In this document: positions 39,100 to 47,218 of the stretch, in pieces | How positions within the stretch are numbered: the first letter of the stretch is position 1 | Layout: each line of letters starts with the position of its first letter | DNA from: a virus | IMG/VR virus record: IMGVR_UViG_3300032053_000129 | Location: 1 to 47,683 of that record | Reading direction: 5' to 3' (one strand) | DNA length: 47,683 bases | The notes under the pieces: generated by a model | Database searches by the model: none | What the model was told of the DNA's origin: nothing | The model's input: the letters and a program-made list of their open reading frames with translations, nothing else | Made by a program: the position numbers and the translations under genes

Positions 39100-40638
39100 A
39101 TGGACCCCCTCACCCGCACTGACCAAAAAGGAAGAAACGCACTTGGCGGACCCATCTATCCGCAGGGTAAGCGCATGGGCACTGTCGTGGCGTATGACAG
39201 TGACAGCCATTCCTACAACGTCATCGTAGAAGGGGACTCAGGGAATCCCAAAGAGCTACGGCGCCGCGAACTAAAGAACATCTGTCGAAAAAAAGAATCA
39301 CCTGGACATGAGGGGGTTCTACCTGGGGGCGCACCAGTTATTGTTGATTTCGGTCTAGGGCATCAGCCGTTCATTTCCGGTGTCCTTCCCGTGAACAACT
39401 CCAGGGCAGTGACAAGCCAGTCCGTGGGTTCTCAGATTGACGCCGGTGGTGGGGTTTTCAACACTGCTACAAAAGCCGCCAACGCGTACTTCAGGGACCC
39501 TAACACCCCCAAGAACATGCTCCAGGGGGATGAATTTCTTACTACCCCTGACGGCAACTACGTTGCAGCTCTCCGCGGCCGTCTCAACAAGATCTACGCG
39601 TCTCAAAGAGCCCAAATCATTGTCTCGGGAATGCACGACGCCGTTCGCGTCGTCTGTGAAAACTACGATCACTTCTCTTCAATAGGAGAACTCAAGATAC
39701 AAACCGTGAATGGTCGCGCATCTCTCTCTTTCAGGGGTCGCGTAGATCAAAAGTCTGAGAGAGATACGGGTAGTGGCTCCGTGGCGTTCGACATAGGCGA
39801 CAAAGGTCAACTCGTCAGTCTGCAAGTGCTTGACCCTCAAGGGCGCGGCTTATCTCGTGTGCAGCTTTCCCCTACCGGCTCGATTCGATTGCTTTCACTC
39901 TCTGAAGACATAGACACGGTCTGTTCACGCATACGCCGTGAGACAGTTGGGATGCAGCGCCTTGTAAGTGTCGGGGGCAACGACGTCCATACCGTGGCCG
40001 GTAAGCGCAGCGCAAATATCCAAGGTGGTTGGTCCGTCTCGGTCGGCGCGTCAGGCAGCTTCACGTATGGTCAATCTCTTGGAGAGATGGTTGGACATGA
40101 TCACATGGTAAGTATTGGGGGGAACGTTCACAGAACCATCACAGGTGGTCCCATTCTGGCAGCCAAGCCCCCAAACATCGCCGTAGCTGAGCGGATTCTC
40201 AATGGCAGTCTCGTTCGCTACATGGGGTTCGAAGCACACGGTGCAAATCCCGCAGCTCTTGCCGGTTATCGGTCCTACGTGAGCAACGGGGCATTCGTTT
40301 TCGGTGCACCTATTCCCACCGACGCACTGAAAGGCGAAATTACGAAAGCAGCTGCTTTCTGTGTCAATACGATGGCTACGCCAGGTTCGATCGGTCTAGG
40401 AGGAATTCCTCCTGCGGCGTCCCTACTCCTAGGTGGGATGTCCCCAACAGCGACTAATCCTGCGGTGAAATATACTGAGATGGCTACTTTCTTGGGGGCG
40501 CTGATCGGTCTCCTAGAGAGCCATATCCACCCCGCCGATGCGGGTCCAACTAAACCGCCGGCAACAGGCACGTTCAGCGGCCCCTTGAGCAGTCAGATTG
40601 CGGGCCTTGCCTCGACCATTGTGATGATGAGCTCGTAG
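39100..40638 (+). CDS. Baseplate spike/hub-like protein (gpV/VgrG-like OB fold)
   Basis: A 512-aa protein. Residues about 25-100 fit the OB-fold of gp5/gpV-type spikes: M-G-T-V-V-A-Y-D-S-D-S-H-S-Y-N-V, followed by a charged segment and G-A-P-V-I-V-D-F. The long middle (about 150-400) is a repetitive beta-rich chain with many Ser, Gly and Val, as expected for a trimeric beta-helix. Near the end H-I-H-P-A-D-A-G-P-T-K-P-P (from residue 475) matches the His/Gly-Pro tip segment found in gpV-type spikes. It would cap the tail tube and pierce the outer layer of the host. No good ribosome site precedes the ATG. Confidence 0.7.
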   Translation: MDPLTRTDQKGRNALGGPIYPQGKRMGTVVAYDSDSHSYNVIVEGDSGNPKELRRRELKNICRKKESPGHEGVLPGGAPVIVDFGLGHQPFISGVLPVNNSRAVTSQSVGSQIDAGGGVFNTATKAANAYFRDPNTPKNMLQGDEFLTTPDGNYVAALRGRLNKIYASQRAQIIVSGMHDAVRVVCENYDHFSSIGELKIQTVNGRASLSFRGRVDQKSERDTGSGSVAFDIGDKGQLVSLQVLDPQGRGLSRVQLSPTGSIRLLSLSEDIDTVCSRIRRETVGMQRLVSVGGNDVHTVAGKRSANIQGGWSVSVGASGSFTYGQSLGEMVGHDHMVSIGGNVHRTITGGPILAAKPPNIAVAERILNGSLVRYMGFEAHGANPAALAGYRSYVSNGAFVFGAPIPTDALKGEITKAAAFCVNTMATPGSIGLGGIPPAASLLLGGMSPTATNPAVKYTEMATFLGALIGLLESHIHPADAGPTKPPATGTFSGPLSSQIAGLASTIVMMSS

Positions 40639-40647
40639 TGATACTAT
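40619..40647 (+). promoter_or_regulatory. Promoter before the 312-aa structural gene
   Basis: TTGTGA (40619-40624), 17-base spacer, TACTAT (40642-40647). The -35 overlaps the end of the spike gene. The start codon is at 40673 behind GAAGGAG. Confidence 0.55.
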
Positions 40648-40672
40648 CGGGCTAATTGAAGGAGAAAAACAA

Positions 40673-41611
40673 ATGCCGAAACTGACCATTACGAACCTCA
40701 CACCGGCCCCTGCGGGGTATCCGGCGTATCAGCTCAGTGCTCTCCAAGTACAAGACCCCTTCCCCGCGGACGGGCGCCTCGTGATTGAGGTCGCTCCGGC
40801 TGATACTGTGGACACCGAGGTCTCTCTGGACCAGCTTCAGAGGATCCGTTCCCAGCTCGTTGACCTGGAAGCTCGCAAAATGATTGCCTGGGCAGTGTCT
40901 TTGCCTGCGGAGGATCGGCGCGGTGAAGAGTCTGACCTCATGGGAGATGCTGCCATCACGCATCTCGACACGAGTATCACACCTATTGTTGCGGGTGCGC
41001 TTACCCCCGCGGCATCTATCATTGGAACAAATCTGCTCATGGGGTTCAACTGGGCACAGTTGAGAATGTCAGACCCCGCAAATCCGATTGACTGGCTTAT
41101 GCTCCGGGCTATTGATACAGGTGCTGAAGCCAACTTGATCGGGGTGCAACTGATCAGCGATGCGGGTGTCGTTGACCCCTCCAACATTGAATATTCAGAA
41201 CCCGCCGTTCTTCCGGACGGATATTCCCGTGTACTGGAGATTCACATTCTACCTGCGACGTTCACTTGGGCGACGCTTGGAGCTATTCTGAGCGACGTTG
41301 TCGACGGTATTCTTCCGCGTACCGCCGCTTTCCCGTTAGGACCCTATCGTCTTTTCTGCATCGCCAATGGTCCGGCCAGCGGTGCTGACCCAATCGCTCA
41401 GGCCTTGGCCCCGATGTTCGGAGGCACAGGAGCAGTACCTCTTCTTGAAATAGGGGATACTGCTGCGACTATCTTCCGCATGACTGACGCGTTGATCATC
41501 TATGACATTGACCTGACTGCCAGCGTACTGGCCCTAGGTGATACTGCCATCCTGCGTCTCCGGTCTTCCGGCGGTGGGCCGTCTGCCTCTGTTTCTGTCG
41601 TCATCGCCTAA
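40673..41611 (+). CDS. Hypothetical structural protein
   Basis: This 312-aa protein starts behind TTGAAGGAGAAAAACAA. It is rich in Ala, Leu, Ile and Pro, with beta-rich halves and no catalytic motif. It follows the spike gene behind its own promoter and ends where the minus-strand genes begin. A tail or decoration protein is likely from position. The 56 bases to the convergent gene contain only a weak inverted repeat. Confidence 0.72.
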   Translation: MPKLTITNLTPAPAGYPAYQLSALQVQDPFPADGRLVIEVAPADTVDTEVSLDQLQRIRSQLVDLEARKMIAWAVSLPAEDRRGEESDLMGDAAITHLDTSITPIVAGALTPAASIIGTNLLMGFNWAQLRMSDPANPIDWLMLRAIDTGAEANLIGVQLISDAGVVDPSNIEYSEPAVLPDGYSRVLEIHILPATFTWATLGAILSDVVDGILPRTAAFPLGPYRLFCIANGPASGADPIAQALAPMFGGTGAVPLLEIGDTAATIFRMTDALIIYDIDLTASVLALGDTAILRLRSSGGGPSASVSVVIA

Positions 41612-41667
41612 GCAAAACAAACGCGCAGGACGCACGTTCGTTCGTCTCTGGAACGAGGCGTAGATTT

Positions 41668-41925
41668 CTACTTGCGGAGGGTCTTGCACGTGGGGCACAT
41701 CCAGCCGAACTCCAGTTTCCCCTGACAAGTCGCGCACACCGAGCTGAGCTCAGAGCAGTCCTTGCACGGGGACATCACGGCAGCCGGAAGCGGACGATCG
41801 AGGATCTCGGCGGATGACAGAATGGCATCCGCCATGGAGACGTCAGTCAAGACTCTCGTGGTCTTGTCTTCGTACGTCATCTGTATGGCCCCGTCTTTCT
41901 TCACGACGATCATTTTCAGTGGCAT
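41668..41925 (-). CDS. Small zinc-ribbon protein
   Basis: This 85-aa protein has a short beta N-terminal part (K-M-I-V-V-K-K-D-G-A-I-Q-M-T-Y) and a Cys-rich C-terminal half: C-K-D-C, C-A-T-C and C-P-T-C pairs, enough for one or two zinc sites. It is preceded by the 18-base promoter motif at 41956-41973, which lies inside the end of the next upstream gene. Likely a small regulatory or nucleic-acid-binding protein; function unknown. Confidence 0.78.
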   Translation of the reverse strand: MPLKMIVVKKDGAIQMTYEDKTTRVLTDVSMADAILSSAEILDRPLPAAVMSPCKDCSELSSVCATCQGKLEFGWMCPTCKTLRK

Positions 41926-41955
41926 GTTGAACTCCTTGGTTTCAATGGTTGGGGT

Positions 41956-41973
41956 ACTAAGTACTTATACCAA
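41956..41973 (-). promoter_or_regulatory. TTGGTATAAG-type promoter motif
   Basis: The 18-mer TTGGTATAAGTACTTAGT on the minus strand is identical to the one at 46632-46649 on the plus strand. It ends 30 bases before the ATG at 41925. Confidence 0.7.
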
Positions 41974-42486
41974 GAAACCCCTCTCCACAGCCACTTCCTG
42001 TAGTTCCTCAAGTTTGGCCAGCGCCCTGTCCTTGCCTATCCTCAAACTGTCCAGGGGGTAGGCATACTTGCAGGGTTTACGGGGTAAATCCTTCATCCAG
42101 TCTATCGTGGACCCTCTCTTTGCGAAGTTGGCCTCTTTGAGTAGGTACATGATATCCAAGAGTTCGTCATCAGAGAGCTCTTTGAGTTTTACGATGCTGC
42201 CCTTGATGTCCCGCCAGCGGTTATAGTCTTCTAGGAACATCCAATCCTCCGGCGCTTTAATGGAATTGACGTGTTTATCCTGAGTACGCCGTGACGCCGG
42301 TGCCTTCTCATCGACATGCCGGATCTCGTAGGTGATTACGTATTCTCGAATCCCCGCACACCGAGGATTCAAACAGCGGTTCTTCCAACCCGCCTCGGTA
42401 TGTTCTGCTTTCAAATCATCCAGAGGTAACTTACAGGTGGGACATCCCGCTTTGGCTGCGGCGATATGTGCACCGAATTCATCCAT
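41965..42486 (-). CDS. Hypothetical protein with N-terminal zinc ribbon
   Basis: This 173-aa protein starts behind TTAGGAGACCGGC. The N-terminus has G-C-P-T-C-K and, 20 residues later, R-C-L-N-P-R-C-A, a four-Cys zinc ribbon. The rest is helical and charged with E-D-W-M-F-L-E-D-Y-N-R-W near the middle. It may be a DNA- or RNA-binding regulator. The promoter of the next gene overlaps its 3' end. Function unknown. Confidence 0.75.
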   Translation of the reverse strand: MDEFGAHIAAAKAGCPTCKLPLDDLKAEHTEAGWKNRCLNPRCAGIREYVITYEIRHVDEKAPASRRTQDKHVNSIKAPEDWMFLEDYNRWRDIKGSIVKLKELSDDELLDIMYLLKEANFAKRGSTIDWMKDLPRKPCKYAYPLDSLRIGKDRALAKLEELQEVAVERGFLV

Positions 42487-42505
42487 GCCGGTCTCCTAAC
42501 TAAAC

Positions 42506-42540
42506 AAAAGGAACGCCTGCGTAGGCGAGCATTCCTTCTT
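42506..42540 (-). terminator. Terminator after the coiled-coil gene
   Basis: On the minus strand AAGGAA and CGCCT pair with AGGCG and TTCCTT (four unpaired bases on one side), followed by TTGTTT. Confidence 0.7.
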
Positions 42541-42571
42541 TGTGATTGTTGAACTTGGTAGGCTGTGGGGG

Positions 42572-42997
42572 TTACGCCGTCTTCTCCCTGGACTTCTTGG
42601 TCTCGCTGGCCTTGGTCTCGGCCTGGAGAGCTTCGGCTTCGGTGGCCTTGGCCTTTTTCTCGATCTCCGCCGCCTCGATGCGGGCCTGCGCCGCCTCGAT
42701 GCGGGCCTGCCCCGCCAGGATGCGCTCGGCGATGGCCTTGTCGGGCGCGTTGGTCTTCTGCCTCTCGACCTTCTTGCTGGTCGTCTCGGCGACCAACTTC
42801 TGGAACACGTCCGGCTTCTCCTTCGCGAGGTAGCAGATCTCGTCCTCGCGGACGATCTCGCCGACCTCTTCCGCCACGAGCCCCGTGGCACCGCCGGAAA
42901 GGGCGACCAGGATGGGGTTGCCCCCGCTGACCGCCGCCACCGCCCCGTTCACCGCCGCACCTGCGAGCGCACACACCACCTTCGCGATTTTGGACAT
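42572..42997 (-). CDS. Small membrane-associated coiled-coil protein
   Basis: This 141-aa protein starts behind AGAGGAGGCTCTC. Residues about 5-45 are hydrophobic and Gly/Ala-rich (V-V-C-A-L-A-G-A-A-V, then L-V-A-L-S-G-G-A-T-G) and could cross the membrane. From about 90 on it is a charged coiled coil with a tandem A-R-I-E-A-A repeat. A role at the host membrane, such as lysis control or superinfection exclusion, is possible but not shown. It lies behind two TTGGTATAAG-like motifs and ends at a terminator, so it is its own unit. Confidence 0.75.
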   Translation of the reverse strand: MSKIAKVVCALAGAAVNGAVAAVSGGNPILVALSGGATGLVAEEVGEIVREDEICYLAKEKPDVFQKLVAETTSKKVERQKTNAPDKAIAERILAGQARIEAAQARIEAAEIEKKAKATEAEALQAETKASETKKSREKTA

Positions 42998-43067
42998 GAG
43001 AGCCTCCTCTTTGACGTTCCCGTAGGGATACGCCGATTGGTTGGGGATCGCAATTCTCAGACATTTT

Positions 43068-43077
43068 CTTATACCAA
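43068..43077 (-). promoter_or_regulatory. TTGGTATAAG motif
   Basis: Exact TTGGTATAAG on the minus strand, preceded by a T-run, 70 bases before the start at 42997. Confidence 0.6.
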
Positions 43078-43141
43078 AAAAGGGGGTTTTCTGACGTTTA
43101 GAGCCCCTTGAGAGAAGCTATACGAAGTCCTCGTACGTATT

Positions 43142-43149
43142 CTTATACC
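43142..43149 (-). promoter_or_regulatory. GGTATAAG motif
   Basis: Minus-strand GGTATAAG preceded by AA rather than TT, just downstream of the terminator at 43185-43205. Second candidate promoter for the coiled-coil gene. Confidence 0.45.
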
Positions 43150-43184
43150 TTCTTTTCGCCTCTTTTTTGACCCTTCAAAGCCAA

Positions 43185-43205
43185 AAAAGGGCTTTTGGCC
43201 CTTTT
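43185..43205 (-). terminator. Terminator after the 83-aa gene
   Basis: AAAAGGGC pairs with GCCCTTTT around a five-base loop, followed on the minus strand by further T. It is nearly symmetrical, so it may also work in the other direction. Confidence 0.75.
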
Positions 43206-43245
43206 GCCTCTTGGATTACACGGGATCACAGATAGAACACTTATT

Positions 43246-43497
43246 TTAGGCTTCTATGACAGAATGCAGAGGAACCATGTTTTTGTGTTCTGGAAGCGGT
43301 GAAAGAGCATTCGCCTTCTGCTCTAACGTGGCTGCCAGTGCCTCTACTCTTTCCGCCAACGCCACCCAGTCGATGTTCTCTTGTTTTTCTTGTTCTCTCT
43401 TGTTTTCACTCGGGAACACACGGTCCAGGATCACCGGCACATAGGGTCCTACGTACCGTTCCAGGGCCTCCAACACACTCATGACCGTCTTTCCCAT
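43246..43497 (-). CDS. Hypothetical small helical protein
   Basis: This 83-aa protein starts behind CTGGAGGTTGTGTC. It has a hydrophobic N-terminal helix (L-E-A-L-E-R-Y-V-G-P-Y-V-P-V-I-L), a charged middle and a second helix (V-E-A-L-A-A-T-L-E-Q-K-A). Its 3' end has a clear terminator. It is divergent from the gene at 43566. Function unknown. Confidence 0.72.
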   Translation of the reverse strand: MGKTVMSVLEALERYVGPYVPVILDRVFPSENKREQEKQENIDWVALAERVEALAATLEQKANALSPLPEHKNMVPLHSVIEA

Positions 43498-43529
43498 GAC
43501 ACAACCTCCAGTTTTCCGCTCAAAAGAGC

Positions 43530-43559
43530 TTCCACGAAGGGTTCTGCGTGCGCTATGAT
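43530..43559 (+). promoter_or_regulatory. Promoter, leaderless arrangement
   Basis: A weak TTCCAC (43530-43535), 18-base spacer, TATGAT (43554-43559), then six bases to the ATG at 43566. No ribosome site is present. Confidence 0.5.
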
Positions 43560-43565
43560 GCCTTT

Positions 43566-43823
43566 ATGAGTATAGACCAGTGGCATCGAGGCTTGGATCC
43601 TACCAGGAATCTAGTGCAGATCGGCGAAATGACGCTGCGCCTGACGCGCATTGCCTTATACCGCAAACTGCAACAAGCCGAGAGTCAACTGAAAGCAATG
43701 GGCCTTGAAAACGACTTGAGCTCCGTCTTCAAGCAGTCATCTGAAGAAATGCTCAGCCAGGCTTTCAAGAAACCGGAATTGCGCTGCACACGTATTAATA
43801 CCACAATGAACAGCACTTTCTGA
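43566..43823 (+). CDS. Hypothetical small helical protein, likely leaderless
   Basis: This 85-aa protein starts at ATG 43566, chosen because a -10 hexamer ends six bases before it; an in-frame ATG at 43548 would place that hexamer inside the gene. It is helical (M-T-L-R-L-T-R-I-A-L-Y-R-K-L-Q-Q) and basic. It is followed three bases on by the next gene, so it heads the baseplate-like operon at the right. Function unknown. Confidence 0.7.
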   Translation: MSIDQWHRGLDPTRNLVQIGEMTLRLTRIALYRKLQQAESQLKAMGLENDLSSVFKQSSEEMLSQAFKKPELRCTRINTTMNSTF

Positions 43824-43825
43824 AA

Positions 43826-44461
43826 ATGACGATTGTTATTACACAGCGTTTGAGAGACCTGTACGCACAGGCAAATCGCGTGTACAGCCATCTGATCGAC
43901 AAATTCAAACAAGGTGTACCCAAGAACCTGGCCCTGGCGCACCTCTGCGACGTGAATCCTGGATTTCTCAACGACCCTTTAACCCAAACAGCCCATCGGG
44001 GTTTCTTGAGCACTTCGGTGGCGGCTGCTCGGCGCTCGAACGTGCCCTGGGGAAAGCTTCCTGACCCTCTCTCCTGCGCCTATGCCTGGTTTACGGACGT
44101 CAATTTGACTGCCTACACACTCTTTACAACGTATTCGACGCTCTTCGTAACTCCAAACGAAGACTTCTGGCGCTGTGCCTACTTGAATGTCGTCTTAGAA
44201 GATGCCGCGTTCAACGCTTTATGGGTTTTAACGAGTCCTGACGCCTTGACGACAGGTGTTTATCCGCAGTTGAAGGCAAAAGTAAGCTCCCTGCGAGGAT
44301 CTTTGCCTGGTTGGCCGATCTTGAAGCTCCAAAAACAGGTTTTAGAGCGCTTAGAAACAGTCTTTGCTCTCGCAAAACAGTATGGACCTCTTACTTCAAC
44401 CTCTCCGGGTCGTCCTCCGTACCTGAAGGGCGATGACGCGAGCCGGATTTTCGTGGAGTAG
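43826..44461 (+). CDS. Hypothetical protein, baseplate region
   Basis: This 211-aa protein starts two bases after the preceding stop. It is mainly helical with many Leu, Phe, Tyr and Trp, and has a Ser/Pro-rich end. There is no diagnostic motif. It is coupled to the large structural protein that follows five bases on. Likely a tail or baseplate component, by position. Confidence 0.7.
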   Translation: MTIVITQRLRDLYAQANRVYSHLIDKFKQGVPKNLALAHLCDVNPGFLNDPLTQTAHRGFLSTSVAAARRSNVPWGKLPDPLSCAYAWFTDVNLTAYTLFTTYSTLFVTPNEDFWRCAYLNVVLEDAAFNALWVLTSPDALTTGVYPQLKAKVSSLRGSLPGWPILKLQKQVLERLETVFALAKQYGPLTSTSPGRPPYLKGDDASRIFVE

Positions 44462-44466
44462 AGGCC

Positions 44467-46293
44467 ATGGCGACCAAAGAACTCGGAAAAACAGGTATGA
44501 CGGTCACCGCGGATCTCGGTGACGGCTCTTCAGACCTCCAAAAGATGACTTCATGGAGCAAGGTGGAGCTTGCTCTTCCGAATTTCGACTGGGCCAGCAA
44601 GTTTGCCAAGTATATCGAGCAGGCTGAGAAGCTCATGAAGGCGTTTGTCGCCATCTTGGAAGGAATTCTCACTCTTCTGTCTGCTTTAGTCGAAGATGCG
44701 TACATTCAAATCATCAAACAAGTCATCGAAGAGCTCAAGAGAATGCTAGAAGGGCTTCTTGATGACCTTGGTTTGTACCTTTTGTTCGTTCCAATCCGCA
44801 AAAGAGTCATGACGAACTTCATGGGACTAGGCGACATCACTCCTGCCAACAAGGCGTTGAGTGCTTTGTTCCAAAATAACACCGCGGCGCTCCAGAACCA
44901 GGCAGGTAATCCGATCAAACAGGAGTTCATAACAGACATTAACCGATACATGGGTGGGAATTACGGATTCTTCACCACGGTCGTGGAGTCGCTCTATGAC
45001 CAAGGGGACATACATAGGCCGCAATTCAACAACGCGGATGATTATGTCGGTGGAATGGTCTGGGTTATGGGTACTTCGCTTGACCCGTTCGGTCTTTTGG
45101 ATGATCTCTGGCGTCTTCTGGGTATGTTTGGAGACCTGTTTCGCATGTCTGCTCCTGGTCTTGCACCTGTACCGACCGGACTGACAGCTCGTGCAATCGC
45201 TTATCCGACCGATACCACCCCGAAAGCAAGCTTCTTGCTCGAATGGGACATCCCCAAGTTTCCTTTAACAACAATTCCGGACCTTGGAAACGTTATTTAT
45301 ACCCCCAAGCGGTATGCCATAATCGCAGTTAAGAACGCTGTTGAAGCTGCGGGAGCTCAAAACGTCGTACAACTCATGGGTACACGGGACTTAAAACAGG
45401 GTTTGACCGCCTATAACGGCAAGGCCGTAGTGCTGAAAGAAGATAAATGGGACTACACCAAGGTTGCGTACATTGCTAAAAACCTCGAAGCCAAGAGAGA
45501 TGATGGTTTCTATTTCTATATAGCCTGGAAGTGCGAGATGACCAAGGGCAAGAAAACTCTCGGAACACTTGATTACTGGGATCTTTCGAACTGTGCTTAT
45601 GTTATTCCCTATCCAACACCTCCTCGAAGCACACCGCCGGATTGGGTGCGTACGCCGTCTATCGCAGAGATTTTCCCTGAGCTAGGTTACTTTCTGCGCT
45701 TGATGATGGCAGAGCTTGAAAAATTGGCCGACAAGCTCATTGCACCTGGAGACTTGCTCAAGCAGTACCTTGATTTTCTCAAGGCAGAGGTTGCACGGTA
45801 TGCTGCGCTGGTCGACGCTATCTTAGAACAGATCAAGAGAATTACCGAACTGCTCAATCTCCCCAAAGTCGTGGGGGGCATTTACTGTCGGTCGTTCTTT
45901 GGAAAAGGCGGAAACCAATTCTTCTTATCCGACCTAGCCAACTCTCTCATGCCGAGTTTTCCCAATGCCCCGCCGTTTACACGCGGGGACGAATACGTAA
46001 CAGGTGTCGTGTGGCTAGCTGGAGGCCCAAGGCCGACCGTGCAAGTCTCTGTAGATGCTCTGAAAGCTCTCTTCCCAACGAAAAGCGACTCAGAGGACAT
46101 GGTTGGGTCTCTTGGGGATGAGATCACAGCCTTAGAAGCGCAATCTTTCGGTGATAATCTTCAAGTTTCACCACCTCCGCCAGTATTTGATGAAGCTTTG
46201 TGTCCTCTTTTCCATGGAAGTGCCATCGATCCGTCTTCAGAGATACCTGAAGTCGTGTTCAACGACAAGTTTGAGCCGGTCTCAACTCGGTAA
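44467..46293 (+). CDS. Large structural protein, baseplate region
   Basis: This 608-aa protein starts behind GAGTAGAGGCC. It contains two similar halves. Each has a long amphipathic helical region (about 45-100 and 415-470), then a beta segment beginning with similar phrases (D-D-Y-V-G-G-M-V-W-V-M-G at about 195 and D-E-Y-V-T-G-V-V-W-L-A-G at about 515). Between them, around 235-375, is a beta domain that resembles fibronectin type III. The internal duplication suggests a structural role in the baseplate or tail. No enzyme motif is seen. Confidence 0.75.
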   Translation: MATKELGKTGMTVTADLGDGSSDLQKMTSWSKVELALPNFDWASKFAKYIEQAEKLMKAFVAILEGILTLLSALVEDAYIQIIKQVIEELKRMLEGLLDDLGLYLLFVPIRKRVMTNFMGLGDITPANKALSALFQNNTAALQNQAGNPIKQEFITDINRYMGGNYGFFTTVVESLYDQGDIHRPQFNNADDYVGGMVWVMGTSLDPFGLLDDLWRLLGMFGDLFRMSAPGLAPVPTGLTARAIAYPTDTTPKASFLLEWDIPKFPLTTIPDLGNVIYTPKRYAIIAVKNAVEAAGAQNVVQLMGTRDLKQGLTAYNGKAVVLKEDKWDYTKVAYIAKNLEAKRDDGFYFYIAWKCEMTKGKKTLGTLDYWDLSNCAYVIPYPTPPRSTPPDWVRTPSIAEIFPELGYFLRLMMAELEKLADKLIAPGDLLKQYLDFLKAEVARYAALVDAILEQIKRITELLNLPKVVGGIYCRSFFGKGGNQFFLSDLANSLMPSFPNAPPFTRGDEYVTGVVWLAGGPRPTVQVSVDALKALFPTKSDSEDMVGSLGDEITALEAQSFGDNLQVSPPPPVFDEALCPLFHGSAIDPSSEIPEVVFNDKFEPVSTR

Positions 46294-46305
46294 GAGGAGT
46301 AGAAC

Positions 46306-46566
46306 ATGCCCATGTACGACTTTCAGTGCTCCAAGGGTCATCGATTCGAGGACGTTTGCGGTGTAAATGAGCTCCCAGTGTGCCCAGAATGCGGTGCGAA
46401 TACTGAAAAGGTCTGGAACAAGACACCCAAGGTCATGGTGAAGGTTATTCCCAGCTATCCTGGGTGTAATCGACAACGCGCGGGCTATATGCACACCAAC
46501 CAGGCTGACCACCCCGCCACCAAGGTCCAGAGTGGTTACGGCGGCTGTGTAAATCCTCCCAACTGA
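46306..46566 (+). CDS. FmdB-like zinc-ribbon protein
   Basis: This 86-aa protein starts behind AAGAGGAGTAGAAC. The N-terminus is typical of the FmdB regulatory zinc-ribbon family: M-P-M-Y-D-F-Q-C-S-K-G-H, then V-C-P-E-C-G-A-N-T-E-K-V-W. The C-terminal half is Gly/Tyr/Asn-rich with two more cysteines. In bacteria the family is linked to gene regulation, but its molecular role is unclear. In phages it is a common small gene near structural operons. Confidence 0.82.
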   Translation: MPMYDFQCSKGHRFEDVCGVNELPVCPECGANTEKVWNKTPKVMVKVIPSYPGCNRQRAGYMHTNQADHPATKVQSGYGGCVNPPN

Positions 46567-46567
46567 T

Positions 46568-46577
46568 TTGGTATAAG
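46568..46577 (+). promoter_or_regulatory. TTGGTATAAG motif (upstream copy)
   Basis: Exact TTGGTATAAG just after the FmdB-like stop, 64 bases before the second copy at 46632. TGTAAA lies 18 bases before its TATAAG. Confidence 0.6.
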
Positions 46578-46631
46578 AGTGCGTGTACGAGGCGTCTTAG
46601 CAGGCGCTCGACACATTTTACCTGCCTGTTT

Positions 46632-46649
46632 TTGGTATAAGTACTTAGT
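46632..46649 (+). promoter_or_regulatory. TTGGTATAAG-type promoter motif (18-base copy)
   Basis: TTGGTATAAGTACTTAGT, identical to the copy at 41956-41973. It ends 28 bases before the ATG at 46678. Confidence 0.7.
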
Positions 46650-46677
46650 GACCCAATAACCCCTCCAGGAGGCACAC

Positions 46678-47148
46678 ATGGACGAGTGGAAGTTGTCCGA
46701 AACGGAACGACGCTTTTACTATGCCACCCGTGCGCGCGTCGCCGGATCTGCCCATCGGTTCATGGTGAAGTACCACGAGGATCCGGAGTCCGGCGGGGGC
46801 ACCGACGAATGGACGATGATGGGTGAGGATGGCGAGGACCTGGCGATGCAGGGCTATGTGAGCGAGCGGTGGCTCCTCCGCTTCCGGCGGAGATTAATGG
46901 GGCATCACCCCAATCGCGCCGCGAATATGGTCCTGAAGTTTGCTGGGTATTCCAAGTGGGCTCCCGCATCCGAAGCAATGCGCCGCTTCGGGAATGCGCC
47001 GCTTCCGGAAATCACCGAAGAAGAACTGGCTAAGTCGATCCAGTTACTCGATGAAGACCGGAAGTACGAAGAACGACTTGATGCCGAACGCGAAGCCAGA
47101 AAGGCTGCATGGCGCGAGGCGTTCTACCTGGCCCACGGGATCCGGTAG
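46678..47148 (+). CDS. Hypothetical charged protein
   Basis: This 156-aa protein starts behind CCAGGAGGCACAC. It is strongly charged, with R-R-F-Y-Y-A-T-R-A-R, R-W-L-L-R-F-R-R-R-L and a C-terminal coiled-coil-like E-E-R-L-D-A-E-R-E-A-R-K-A. It is controlled by the two TTGGTATAAG motifs and followed by a strong terminator, so it is a single-gene unit, perhaps expressed at a different time from the virion genes. Function unknown. Confidence 0.75.
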   Translation: MDEWKLSETERRFYYATRARVAGSAHRFMVKYHEDPESGGGTDEWTMMGEDGEDLAMQGYVSERWLLRFRRRLMGHHPNRAANMVLKFAGYSKWAPASEAMRRFGNAPLPEITEEELAKSIQLLDEDRKYEERLDAEREARKAAWREAFYLAHGIR

Positions 47149-47154
47149 TGCTTA

Positions 47155-47189
47155 AAAACGAAGTTGGAGGGGTCATCACTTCGTTTTTT
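47155..47189 (+). terminator. Strong terminator after the 156-aa gene
   Basis: AAAACGAAGT pairs with ACTTCGTTTT (ten pairs, 13-base loop), ending in six T. Confidence 0.9.
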
Positions 47190-47218
47190 ACTAATCCATC
47201 CAAGAAAGGAGGAAAACA

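Noticed and set aside
43655-43662. GGTATAAG on the minus strand inside the 85-aa gene
   Set aside because: The TT before GG is missing and no gene start lies at a suitable distance; probably chance.
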